DNA from: Bacteroidota bacterium
GTDB taxonomy: Bacteria; Bacteroidota; Bacteroidia; AKYH767-A; OLB10
DNA: 48,954 nucleotides
Direction of reading: 5' to 3'
NCBI GenBank assembly: GCA_024643795.1
Contig: JAHEMF010000017.1
Coordinates: forward strand, 1 to 48,954
Position numbers and translations under genes: made by a program. The notes beneath the pieces were generated by a model. That model was not told the origin of the DNA. It worked only from the letters and a program-made list of their open reading frames with translations, and made no database searches. Below are positions 40,924 to 48,954 of this stretch, in pieces (the first letter of the stretch is position 1; each line of letters begins with the position of its first letter).

Positions 40924-41343
40924 TTATTTTGTTCTGTTTTTATTAACCCAACTTGTTATATAATCAACTATTTCTTTAGTATCGGTTCCGGGAGGGAATA
41001 GCATTCCCACACCCATTTCTTTTAGCAACGACATATCACTTTCAGGGATGATTCCTCCTCCGGTAACCAGAATATCATTAACTCCTTTTTCATGAAGCAA
41101 TTCCATGATCTTTGGAAATACAGTCATGTGTGCACCTGAAAGAATACTTACTCCAATCACATCTACATCTTCCTGGATTGCTGCGTTAACAACCATCTCA
41201 GGAGTTTGTCGAAGTCCGGTATAAATAACTTCCATTCCGGCATCTCTTAAAAATGCCGCAATTACCTTAGCGCCTCTATCATGTCCATCTAACCCCACCT
41301 TTGCAATAAGCACTCTAACTGTCTTATCAGAATTTTCTGCCAT
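40924..41343 (-). CDS. free-standing B12-binding domain, acyl-CoA mutase small subunit type
   Basis: A 139-residue protein that is only a cobalamin-binding domain. DGHDRG carries H21, the base-off cobalt ligand; SILSGAH and [10 protein letters not shown] complete the nucleotide-loop sites. This is the small-subunit or C-terminal domain type of methylmalonyl-CoA mutase or isobutyryl-CoA mutase. In many bacteria the domain is fused to the catalytic chain; here it is separate and the large subunit is not in the window. It heads the unit with enoyl-CoA hydratase, acylphosphatase, flippase and dut. A -7 element precedes it by 22 bases. Confidence 0.9.
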   Translation of the reverse strand: MAENSDKTVRVLIAKVGLDGHDRGAKVIAAFLRDAGMEVIYTGLRQTPEMVVNAAIQEDVDVIGVSILSGAHMTVFPKIMELLHEKGVNDILVTGGGIIPESDMSLLKEMGVGMLFPPGTDTKEIVDYITSWVNKNRTK

Positions 41344-41364
41344 TGATCTCTATGTTTGTTACCT

Positions 41365-41372
41365 CAAAAATA
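41365..41372 (-). promoter_or_regulatory. -7 promoter element TATTTTTG
   Basis: Exact TAnnTTTG match on the minus strand in the gap between the histidine kinase stop and the B12-domain gene. It gives a short leader of about 17 bases. Confidence 0.5.
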
Positions 41373-41397
41373 CACATTCAGGCAACCTTATTTAATT

Positions 41398-44300
41398 TTA
41401 CTGATTTGTCTTTGGTAAATAAATAAAAAAAGTAGTGCCGTGGCCTACAACTGATTCAAACCAAATACTTCCACCAGAACCAACAATTATATTTTTCACC
41501 ATTGCCAGCCCCAATCCTGTTCCACCAGACTTAGTTGTAAAATTAGGGACAAAAATTTTAGCTTGATCTTCCGTGTTTATTCCGGTTCCATTATCCTTGA
41601 TAGCGATCATATACCCTTTATTGATATACGACAAGGATATTTCAATTAGTCCTAACCGTTCTTCAGGAATTGACTGAATTGCGTTTTTGAGAATATTTGA
41701 AAATGCCCTTCCCATTTGTTCTTTATCTGCATAAATGAAACATGGATCTGTGATCTCTGTTTTAAAATCAATCTTGATATTGAATTCCTTATCAAATAAC
41801 ACAACAACATCGGCAATAATCTTTTGCAGTTGCAATACTTCATTTTTTGCTTTTGGCATTTTTGCAAAGTTTGCAAATTCCGTTGCAATATTTGACAATA
41901 CATCTATCTGCTCTGACAGTGTTTTGGTCAGCTTTGAGATCAGTCCATCCATATCATGATACCCCTCACGTCTCGCTTTTTCCAAATGTTGAACATTCAG
42001 TTTCATTGGCGTTAAGGGGTTCTTAATTTCATGTGCAACCTGCTTGGCCATTTCTCTCCAGGCAGTTTCCCTTTCTGATTCAGCCAATTTTTTAGCACTA
42101 ACTTCAAGCTCTGTTACCATTCTATTGTACTGAGCAATAAGCGTTCCGATCTCATCATTCGTTTTCCATTGTATATACTCATTAGACCTGCCGTATCGGA
42201 CCTTTGCCATCATGCCCTGAATAATTTCAAGAGGCCTTGTTATCCTGTGTGCTATAAATATTGCAAGTAAAATAGCAACAGAAAATAACAAAACATAAAT
42301 ATTTATCAATGCCATTAAGAAGTTAGAAATATCATTCTTCAAGTCTGCTTCCTTAGCAAAATATGGCATGTTCAAATATCCGATCACATTGTTTGAATTG
42401 TCAACAACCTTTTCATATACCGACAAGTAGTTTAGTGATCCTATATTCTCATATTGGTAAAATATCTGTGCTCCTGGTTGCTTTAACTGTAATAGAGCGT
42501 TATGATGAATAATTTCACCCGTTAGTCTCTGTTCATATATTTTAGGCTGTGTTGTATAAGCAAGATTTCCATTGGCATCAAAGATTGAAAAATCATTTCC
42601 TACCATTTCAGAGAGTTGGTTATACCTGAAATAAAGATCATCCGTAATATTTAATTCATCTCTTTCCCTTTCTTTTAGGTCATCAGTGATAATTGCTGCC
42701 AGAGACTTTAACTTCTCAGTTGCCTCGCTGATAGTATTTTCTTGAAAATCCCTTCTAATTAAAAATAATGAAGCTATACCTATCATTATTATCGCAGACA
42801 CAACAACGCCTATTATGGAAACCTGTATTCTTTGTTTGAGGTTGAGCGGCTCTATCTTCCGGATAGAGTATAACTTGCCGGATACCTTATAGGCTAAATA
42901 TGCTATTCCGAAAAATGTTAATATATAAGCGAATAGTGTCACATATGAAAAAACTGTGCTGTTCCTTTTTGATATTACAACAATTTTTTCACCGTCATGA
43001 TGAATCAAGTGTGAGTGGTGTGCAGTATCTATAAAGAAGTTTTGTGAATTTTTCGCTAGCACATCTTTGACTTGAAACAAGCCATAATTATATGCACCTT
43101 CCGAACTGATCAAACTATCCCTCAAATAAACCGCTGAAGAATAATCTGATTTATTTGTCTTTTTTATAGGAACACTTTCGCTTAAAAGCAGATCAGGAAA
43201 TCCCGCATTGGTCTTCCAAAATTTCTCTCTGAATAGAAGATATATGACTCCATCATTGGAATTAAGGTCATTACGATCAACTAATATTCTTCCAATATAT
43301 TTATAATCCAGATTGGATGCGCCAGTGTAGTATAAGCCCTCGGATAGGGATTCCTTACCATATTCATCAATGGTTTTTTCAATAAAGTCTATGTTCCACG
43401 ATGGATCTCCGATATAATTAAGGGGCAATCCATTGCCATAAAAAGATCGAATGGTTACATCATATTTGTCCCAATATCCTGAATTCAATCGCAAATTCAG
43501 GTTTTTCCGAATAACCTCAATATTGGAATAGTTAACAATGATACTATCATAAGGAAGATTGAAAAAATTAATTATTGAAGTATCAGTTGTTACCTGTTTA
43601 ACTACATCACTGTAAAGATATTCAGCTATCAGGTCTTGTTCATTCAAAAGCCGGGATGCCATGAACAACCTAGACTCTTTTTCTTTCTTACTGCTATTTG
43701 CAATAACAATGACAACAGCAAGAATGCTGTAGAGTAGAAGTTTTAAGATACTTGACCCAGGCAGCTCACTTATAAGTTTATACCTATTAAAAAATGTATT
43801 AATCGTGAAAAAAGCCAAGACAAAAAATAACTGGTATGCGGTAATCCCAATTGTGTCAAATATGCCAGAATCAAAATTCAACAGCGTGAATAATATTGCA
43901 CATACCACGGTATATATTCCAATAACAATTGCTCCAGATCCAAGATTCTCCATGAGCTTGTTCAAGAGTTTGCAGATCAGAAACATGGCGTGAATTACAA
44001 ATGCAATTATTGCAAGCCCTGCTACACTGAAGTAATCCAAATCCAGAATAGCGCTTGAGTCAAATATTATTGTGGAATTTAAAACAAGGCCACTCAAAAT
44101 ATTATATAGACCTAGGATTCCAACAAACCCAAACAGTCCAAGTGCAATAGCAATTAGGTATTTATTTAGGTTTGAATTTGTAATGACGCGATTAATCAGT
44201 TGCTCTTTTGAAACCTCATTTATCACATTCATTGTAAAAACAAGAATGATACTAAAAAGCAAAAGGTCTCCCAGTGAATTCAGCGTAGATGAGGAAGCAT

Positions 44301-45108
44301 AATATAAAGGACTAAAGAAATCTGAACCAGCAAGCGAAGGTGGAAAATTGAAATATTTTAAACTTAAATAAACAAATATTGTAAAGGACAGGCCGAAAAT
44401 ATTAGAGGTGTAACTTCTATTGCCTTTCGAGAAATAGAAACTTCCAAATATCATGATCAATATCAAAAGTATCCATTCGGCAATGTTCATATAGAAGTTA
44501 ACATCTCCAGAGGGGGCATCTTTAGATTCTCCAATATAGAATTCTGTTTGCCCTTTGAATACTACAGGTATAAGATTACTTTGTTGTAATATGCTAAATG
44601 TACATTTTGATGAAATATTAAGGTCTGCATTAAAGCCAGATCTTAAATATTGATTTTGCAGACTGTATTGGACATATACCCGATATATTGCAAAAACAGA
44701 AAGTTCATTTGAATGCTTTTCCGAGAGGATGAAATAATATCCATTGCCAGGATCAAAAAAACCATCTTTCAATTGAATTTTAGCTTCATCCAAATTCTTT
44801 TCAAGCGGGATGCTATTATTCGTCCAAAATACCAATGTATCATCTTTGTAGATGAAATAAGAAATATCGGTATCGAAATTTATTGAATCCGCTTTAATGT
44901 CCTCAACCGAAGAATTTGCGAGGCTGAAAAGTGCATTTGTATGTGTATTGGCAACCTTTGAGAGTTCTTCAAGGTTCAAAGAAATGTTCTTTGAAATACT
45001 ATTCAGGTCATATGGGCGATTAAGTATATAAACATCACTTATGGAAGTAATTAAAAAGATAATTACTGTAGACCAAAAGGATAAATATATCTTCTTCGAA
45101 AAATTCAC
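41398..45108 (-). CDS. large NtrY-like sensor histidine kinase
   Basis: A 1236-residue membrane sensor kinase. There is one membrane helix at about 8-28, an external segment to 205, a cluster of about eight helices (205-470), a second large external region (475-730), two further helices near 738-758 and 785-806, a third external segment (806-950), a helix near 950-970 and a HAMP region (970-1000). The kinase core has H1026 (QVAHEIKNPLTPM), NILKNAIQ (N box), KDNGTGI and GGTGLGLAMVK. The length and arrangement match the NtrY-like kinases of Bacteroidota. No response regulator is adjacent, so the partner is elsewhere. No exact -7 element precedes it. Confidence 0.9.
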   Translation of the reverse strand: MNFSKKIYLSFWSTVIIFLITSISDVYILNRPYDLNSISKNISLNLEELSKVANTHTNALFSLANSSVEDIKADSINFDTDISYFIYKDDTLVFWTNNSIPLEKNLDEAKIQLKDGFFDPGNGYYFILSEKHSNELSVFAIYRVYVQYSLQNQYLRSGFNADLNISSKCTFSILQQSNLIPVVFKGQTEFYIGESKDAPSGDVNFYMNIAEWILLILIMIFGSFYFSKGNRSYTSNIFGLSFTIFVYLSLKYFNFPPSLAGSDFFSPLYYASSSTLNSLGDLLLFSIILVFTMNVINEVSKEQLINRVITNSNLNKYLIAIALGLFGFVGILGLYNILSGLVLNSTIIFDSSAILDLDYFSVAGLAIIAFVIHAMFLICKLLNKLMENLGSGAIVIGIYTVVCAILFTLLNFDSGIFDTIGITAYQLFFVLAFFTINTFFNRYKLISELPGSSILKLLLYSILAVVIVIANSSKKEKESRLFMASRLLNEQDLIAEYLYSDVVKQVTTDTSIINFFNLPYDSIIVNYSNIEVIRKNLNLRLNSGYWDKYDVTIRSFYGNGLPLNYIGDPSWNIDFIEKTIDEYGKESLSEGLYYTGASNLDYKYIGRILVDRNDLNSNDGVIYLLFREKFWKTNAGFPDLLLSESVPIKKTNKSDYSSAVYLRDSLISSEGAYNYGLFQVKDVLAKNSQNFFIDTAHHSHLIHHDGEKIVVISKRNSTVFSYVTLFAYILTFFGIAYLAYKVSGKLYSIRKIEPLNLKQRIQVSIIGVVVSAIIMIGIASLFLIRRDFQENTISEATEKLKSLAAIITDDLKERERDELNITDDLYFRYNQLSEMVGNDFSIFDANGNLAYTTQPKIYEQRLTGEIIHHNALLQLKQPGAQIFYQYENIGSLNYLSVYEKVVDNSNNVIGYLNMPYFAKEADLKNDISNFLMALINIYVLLFSVAILLAIFIAHRITRPLEIIQGMMAKVRYGRSNEYIQWKTNDEIGTLIAQYNRMVTELEVSAKKLAESERETAWREMAKQVAHEIKNPLTPMKLNVQHLEKARREGYHDMDGLISKLTKTLSEQIDVLSNIATEFANFAKMPKAKNEVLQLQKIIADVVVLFDKEFNIKIDFKTEITDPCFIYADKEQMGRAFSNILKNAIQSIPEERLGLIEISLSYINKGYMIAIKDNGTGINTEDQAKIFVPNFTTKSGGTGLGLAMVKNIIVGSGGSIWFESVVGHGTTFFIYLPKTNQ

Positions 45109-45185
45109 TTATTCGGATTTTAAACCTATGTAGAGTCTGTATAACCAATGTAAAATACAAAATAACAGAGTTCAAATAAAAATGA

Positions 45186-46184
45186 TCAACTGAGTTGATC
45201 AGAAAGCAGCTTCATTTCTAATCTTGCCGACAACTGTTCATACAATACCCTATATACTGCATCACAAATTGGCATATGGACCTGATAGTCCTTGTTCAGT
45301 TCATAGATGCATTTTACGGCGTAATATCCTTCTGCGATCATATTCATTTCTACCTGTGCACTTCTGACTGAATACCCCTTACCGATCATGTTCCCAAAAG
45401 TTCTATTCCTGCTGAACTGGCTGTATGCAGTAACCAGAAGATCCCCAAGGTATGCTGAATCATTAATATCTCTATTGATAGGATGAACCTTGTCAACAAA
45501 CCTCTTTATCTCCTGAATGGAGTTGGCTATTAAAACAGCCTGAAAATTATCTCCATATCCAATACCATGACAAATTCCACTGGCTATGGCTACAATGTTC
45601 TTAATGACTGCGGCATATTCCGTTCCAAAAATATCATCTGAAGTTGTAGCTTTTATGTACCTGCATGATAACAACTGAGCCATGTGTGAAGCGTTAGATT
45701 CATCCTGAGATGCGACAGTTAGATATGAAAGCTTCTCCAACGCTACTTCTTCTGCATGACATGGGCCGGTTATAACACCAATGTTTTGGACATTCACTCC
45801 CATGATATTTGATAAATAGTCTCCTACAATCAACAGCTCATCAGGTATTATCCCTTTTATTGCAGAAAAAACTATCTTATCCCGCAATGAATCATCACTT
45901 AACCCGGAAAGAGTATGTTTTAAAAAAGCTGATGGTACAGCAAGTATTAATATGTCAGACCCTTTTACAACTGCTTCGAGATCACTAGTAACAGTAACTG
46001 ATTGAGTATTGATTTCGACATCTGTTAGATATCTTGGATTTCTGCGGTTCTTTAATATGTAGTCAACTGATTCCTGATTTCTGTGCCACCAGCTTAATTC
46101 AGAATTTTCTGATAAAATTTTTACAAGAGCTGTGCTCCAGCTGCCACCTCCAATTACTGCTAACTTCTTTTTAGGATTTATCAT
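45186..46184 (-). CDS. gpsA: NAD(P)-dependent glycerol-3-phosphate dehydrogenase
   Basis: A 332-residue cytoplasmic enzyme that reduces dihydroxyacetone phosphate to sn-glycerol 3-phosphate for phospholipid synthesis. The Rossmann motif GGGSWSTALVKIL lies at residues 12-24. FSAIKGI, GVITGPCHAEEVA and EYAAVIKNIVAIASGICHG (with the catalytic lysine) follow in family order. It lies six bases after the M28 peptidase gene and is therefore probably co-transcribed with it. A 77-base gap separates it from the kinase gene downstream. Confidence 0.95.
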   Translation of the reverse strand: MINPKKKLAVIGGGSWSTALVKILSENSELSWWHRNQESVDYILKNRRNPRYLTDVEINTQSVTVTSDLEAVVKGSDILILAVPSAFLKHTLSGLSDDSLRDKIVFSAIKGIIPDELLIVGDYLSNIMGVNVQNIGVITGPCHAEEVALEKLSYLTVASQDESNASHMAQLLSCRYIKATTSDDIFGTEYAAVIKNIVAIASGICHGIGYGDNFQAVLIANSIQEIKRFVDKVHPINRDINDSAYLGDLLVTAYSQFSRNRTFGNMIGKGYSVRSAQVEMNMIAEGYYAVKCIYELNKDYQVHMPICDAVYRVLYEQLSARLEMKLLSDQLS

Positions 46185-46190
46185 TGAATA

Positions 46191-47876
46191 TTAAAATTCA
46201 ATATCAGCTTCCATCAACTGGCCATCCCTAATAAACTTCACTTTAGTCAGATCTCCTTTTGCATACTTACTCAAGGCCTTCATATAGCTCATCATATCGG
46301 TGATATTATTATCACCAAGAGCTGTTATTATGTCTCCAGCCTGCATGCCTGCCTTTTGTGCCGGTTTATCATCAGATACGCCATCGATCCGCATGCCGCT
46401 ACCTTCAAAAGCATAATCAGGAACTACGCCTAAAGTTACCTTGAAACGTGGAGCGTTTTCATTATCTGAATCTGACGTTTTTGTAAATGCCAACTCTCCG
46501 TCATTATCCAGATCTTCAACCAAAGCAATCATTATTTTCATCACACTTAATTCTCCTCGATAGTTTATAAGGTTTTCATCGTCTGATGGTTTGTGATAAT
46601 CGGGGTGAGTGCCTGTAAAGAAGTGGATTGACGGAATGTCTTTCAGATAAAATGAAGTATGGTCAGACGGGCCAACGCCTGAATCGGTGGTCTTGAAATC
46701 CACGCTATCTATATGAATTGACTCAATAGCATCCTTCCATACCGGCGAAGTGCCAACTCCATTAATAATTAAAACTCGCTTATTGCTATCAAGCCTTCCA
46801 ACCATATCCATATTTAACATATAGTTAAAACTTTCCAAGGGCTTAGTTGGATTTTTCACATAGTATCCAGACCCCAACAATCCTTTCTCTTCACCTGAAA
46901 AGGCGATGAATAAATAATTGTTTCCATCCAAATTTGAAAGATCAAGGTATCGAGCCAGCTCAATTAACAAGGCTGTTCCGCTGGCATTATCATCAGCGCC
47001 GTTATGTATATCAGGCTCACCTCTGTATAAAGAACCTTCAGCACCATATCCCAAATGGTCATAATGAGCTCCTATGACGACTGTGTGCTTAGATTCATTA
47101 TTAATGAATCCGGCTACATTATAAGCTGTTTTCCTTTCTCTGATTATTTCAGAATTCATCGAAATCTTCCAACTTGATCCATCACTCAAAGTTTTGAATG
47201 CCATTCCTTTTGCAAAAATCACGGGAATGTCTTTTGATGTATATCTTCTTGAATAGTCAAATTTGGGATCATCCTGATCTTTGTCAGAGTTAATAAAAAC
47301 AATTCCGGCAGCCCCTTTGGCAATTGCGGAGTCGATTCGGGTACCTATATCAGAAAGTTCCGCCATTTTAGAATGTGGGTGCATCCCTTCGGGGTTGCCA
47401 TATTCCATGATAAGAATTTTTCCTTTGACAGAGCCTAAACCATTGTAGTCATTTCTTCCCGGAGCAATAATCCCATACCCAGCTTTGATTCCGGGCCCTG
47501 ATGCCTTTTTATTGGCAGAATATGATAATGGGAAAAAATCTGCTTCAAGCTCAAATTTCTTTTTATTGATAATTAAGCTATTAGCATCTGTAGCTTCCCC
47601 TGCAGCGGTGAAAGGAAATGGCTGTAAATATCCTTCTGTCCCGGCAGGTTGAAGCCCGATCGACTGAAACTGCCCTGAAATATATTGGTAAGCTTTTTTT
47701 TCACCTTCCGATCCAGATTCCCTTCCTTCATATTCATTTGAAGCAAGGGTTGAAATATGCCGTTGTAAATTTTGCAAAACCTTGGAATCATCTGATCCTT
47801 GCTGTGCTGTTACCAGGAATGATTGCCCCAAGAATAAAATTATGGCTACTAGCCTGTAATATTGCTTATAATTCAT
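46191..47876 (-). CDS. M28 family aminopeptidase with PA and PDZ domains
   Basis: A 561-residue exported zinc peptidase. A signal peptide (MNYKQYYRLVAIILFLGQSF) is followed by a PA-type insert (about 125-235) and the M28 core. The metal and catalytic residues are AHYDHLG (histidine ligand), NGADDNASG (bridging aspartate), FSGEEKGLLGS (glutamates), NMDMVG (aspartate) and DYH near residue 430. A C-terminal PDZ domain (about 470-560) contains GMRIDGVSDDKPAQKAGMQA. The reaction is removal of N-terminal residues from peptides. It is transcribed divergently from the LytTR regulator gene and leads into gpsA. Confidence 0.92.
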   Translation of the reverse strand: MNYKQYYRLVAIILFLGQSFLVTAQQGSDDSKVLQNLQRHISTLASNEYEGRESGSEGEKKAYQYISGQFQSIGLQPAGTEGYLQPFPFTAAGEATDANSLIINKKKFELEADFFPLSYSANKKASGPGIKAGYGIIAPGRNDYNGLGSVKGKILIMEYGNPEGMHPHSKMAELSDIGTRIDSAIAKGAAGIVFINSDKDQDDPKFDYSRRYTSKDIPVIFAKGMAFKTLSDGSSWKISMNSEIIRERKTAYNVAGFINNESKHTVVIGAHYDHLGYGAEGSLYRGEPDIHNGADDNASGTALLIELARYLDLSNLDGNNYLFIAFSGEEKGLLGSGYYVKNPTKPLESFNYMLNMDMVGRLDSNKRVLIINGVGTSPVWKDAIESIHIDSVDFKTTDSGVGPSDHTSFYLKDIPSIHFFTGTHPDYHKPSDDENLINYRGELSVMKIMIALVEDLDNDGELAFTKTSDSDNENAPRFKVTLGVVPDYAFEGSGMRIDGVSDDKPAQKAGMQAGDIITALGDNNITDMMSYMKALSKYAKGDLTKVKFIRDGQLMEADIEF

Positions 47877-47881
47877 GGTGG

Positions 47882-47889
47882 CAAAAATA
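47882..47889 (-). promoter_or_regulatory. -7 promoter element TATTTTTG, nearly leaderless
   Basis: Exact TAnnTTTG match on the minus strand, only five bases before the peptidase ATG. If used, the transcript would have almost no leader. It may also be a chance match. Confidence 0.35.
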
Positions 47890-48007
47890 CCATTTTTTAA
47901 AGGAGCTTTTTAACCCCGATAGCTTTAATACAAAAGTTTTACAAAATATCTGTTATATTTAACTTTCGATTTTGAATAGTATTGGCAACTTTTTAAATGT
48001 CATTTTT

Positions 48008-48754
48008 ATGATCAAACCCAAAATCCTGATTGTTGACGACGAACCTAAAAGTCAAGAAAAGCTTCAATATTTAATTGAATCTCATTTCCCTGAATTTCAA
48101 ATATCTGCAATTGCCTCCTCTGTACAGGAAGCTAAAGAGATGATAAATCTGGAGGAGCCTGATCTGGTTTATTTGGATATTATGATGCCCGGCTTGGACG
48201 GGTTTAGCCTGATAGAATCATACCCGAACAGGAAATTTGAAGTTATTGTGACCACTGCATCTCCAGAATTTGGAATTCAGAGTGTGAAGTCCGGAGCTAT
48301 TGATTACATTCTTAAACCCGCGACATTAGAAGATGTAAACTCTTCCCTGAGGTCTTACGAAGAAAAGTATAGCAGCAATAACGGCACAAAACTTTATTGG
48401 GAAAATAGGAGGAAAATAGCAATAACTACTTCTAATGGTTTTGTCATAGAAGATGTTGAAAATATAATACAGCTTGAAGCCGATAATAATTATACAAAAG
48501 TTCAATTACATGAAAAACCTGCGCTTTTAGTTTCCAAACCTTTGAGGGATTTTGAAAAGTGTTTAGAAGGATATAACTTTTTTGTCAGGATCCATAAGTC
48601 TCATATTATTAACATGCATTTTTTAAAGTCTTTTTCATACAGTGATGGTGGAATTATTACAATGGTAGATGGGAGTACACATCCTGTATCAAAAAGAAAG
48701 AATCCGGAATTTTTCAAAGCGTTAGCCTCATTTTCCCTGATGGTTAAGTCGTGA
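48008..48754 (+). CDS. LytTR family response regulator
   Basis: A 248-residue two-component regulator. The receiver domain (5-120) has the acidic pair D10-D11, the phosphorylation site D57 in YLDIMMPG and the lysine in ILKPA. The C-terminal LytTR DNA-binding domain (about 145-245) includes [15 protein letters not shown] and [14 protein letters not shown]. The ATG at 48008 gives the normal N-terminus [12 protein letters not shown]; a TTG at 47972 is in frame but adds an untypical stretch. Its stop overlaps the GTG of the next gene by four bases, so a cognate sensor is translated directly after it. Confidence 0.95.
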   Translation: MIKPKILIVDDEPKSQEKLQYLIESHFPEFQISAIASSVQEAKEMINLEEPDLVYLDIMMPGLDGFSLIESYPNRKFEVIVTTASPEFGIQSVKSGAIDYILKPATLEDVNSSLRSYEEKYSSNNGTKLYWENRRKIAITTSNGFVIEDVENIIQLEADNNYTKVQLHEKPALLVSKPLRDFEKCLEGYNFFVRIHKSHIINMHFLKSFSYSDGGIITMVDGSTHPVSKRKNPEFFKALASFSLMVKS

Positions 48755-48954
48755 AATCAATTCTCTATATTTTTATTTTTCATTGCCTGGGAATTTCTTT
48801 GGTTTCAGGTCAATATATGCCATATACTCAATATACACTAAAAGATGGCCTACCAAGTTCAAACGTATATGCAATATCACAAGATGAAGATGGCTTTATT
48901 TGGCTGGGAACAGAAAATGGATTAAGCAGGTTTGATGGATATGAGTTTGAAAAT
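48751..48954 (+). CDS. propeller-type two-component sensor, N-terminal part
   Basis: The window ends in this gene; 68 codons are visible. The GTG start overlaps the regulator stop (GTGA). A signal peptide, [19 protein letters not shown], is followed by the first two-component-regulator propeller blade: [20 protein letters not shown] then [19 protein letters not shown]. Such propellers form the external part of sensors that usually end in a transmembrane Y_Y_Y domain and a LytS-type histidine kinase. With the LytTR regulator it would make a signalling pair. The rest of the gene is beyond the end of the sequence. Confidence 0.85.
   Translation, partial: MKSILYIFIFHCLGISLVSGQYMPYTQYTLKDGLPSSNVYAISQDEDGFIWLGTENGLSRFDGYEFEN

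Noticed and set aside
1-48954. CRISPR arrays, tRNA/rRNA genes, insertion sequences, prophage or defence islands
   Set aside because: No repeat-spacer pattern, no cloverleaf or rRNA sequence recognised, no transposase, integrase or terminal inverted repeats seen among the translated products.

Overview
The window is A/T-rich bacterial chromosome from a member of the Bacteroidota, most likely a free-living aerobe. The evidence is: type IX secretion C-terminal domains on two secreted proteins, a complete alternative complex III (ACIII) operon joined to cytochrome oxidase genes, an S46 dipeptidyl peptidase, DUF4292 and DUF3127 proteins, and repeated exact matches to the Bacteroidota -7 promoter element TAnnTTTG upstream of genes. 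I see no tRNA, rRNA, CRISPR array, insertion sequence or prophage. Both ends of the window cut genes.

Layout. 1-3.4 kb (+): end of a SIMPL protein, a monoheme cytochrome c lipoprotein, a pirin and a ClC chloride transporter. 3.4-4.9 kb (-): a small cytochrome c lipoprotein and an outer-membrane barrel protein behind a 35-bp perfect palindrome, plus a possible 68-codon membrane protein. 5.1-10.5 kb (+): an envelope/stress group made of a K+ channel with a C-terminal zinc ribbon, a YegP-like DUF1508 protein, an MscS channel coupled to a DUF389 membrane protein, and HtpG. 10.5-19.2 kb: a barrel protein, a DUF3127 OB-fold protein, an S46 peptidase, two T9SS cargo proteins, a DCC thiol protein, a hotdog thioesterase and another barrel protein.

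19.3-30.5 kb (-): actABCDEF-coxB-coxA, ending in a strong terminator. This unit encodes quinol oxidation by ACIII and electron transfer to an A1-type haem-copper oxidase. Subunits III and IV of the oxidase are not in the window. 30.7-31.7 kb (+): a SPOR-domain protein and a YkgJ-type cysteine-cluster protein. 31.7-38.4 kb (-): a coiled-coil protein, a DUF2231-like membrane protein, TatA, an EnvC-like protein with a degenerate LytM domain, a DUF4292 lipoprotein, a TPR lipoprotein, an NDP-sugar pyrophosphorylase and dUTPase. 38.4-41.3 kb (-): polysaccharide flippase, acylphosphatase, enoyl-CoA hydratase and a free-standing B12-binding domain. 41.4-47.9 kb (-): a 1236-residue NtrY-like histidine kinase, GpsA and an M28 peptidase with a PDZ domain. 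47.9-48.95 kb (+): a LytTR response regulator coupled to the start of a propeller-type sensor that runs off the end.

The most unusual signals are regulatory. The palindrome before the barrel/cytochrome pair contains TTTAGAATGATTCTAAA (4603-4619), and a one-mismatch copy, TTTAAAATGATTCTAAA (30576-30592), lies upstream of the ACIII operon. This suggests one regulator, of Fur/PerR-like 7-1-7 site geometry, links the orphan electron-carrier pair to the main respiratory chain. Other symmetric sites lie at or near promoters at 553-572, 4699-4714, 5910-5923, 11170-11185, 30473-30487 and 37901-37922. Nothing here is clearly an undescribed enzymatic system; the barrel/cytochrome unit and the shared operator are the best candidates for new biology.
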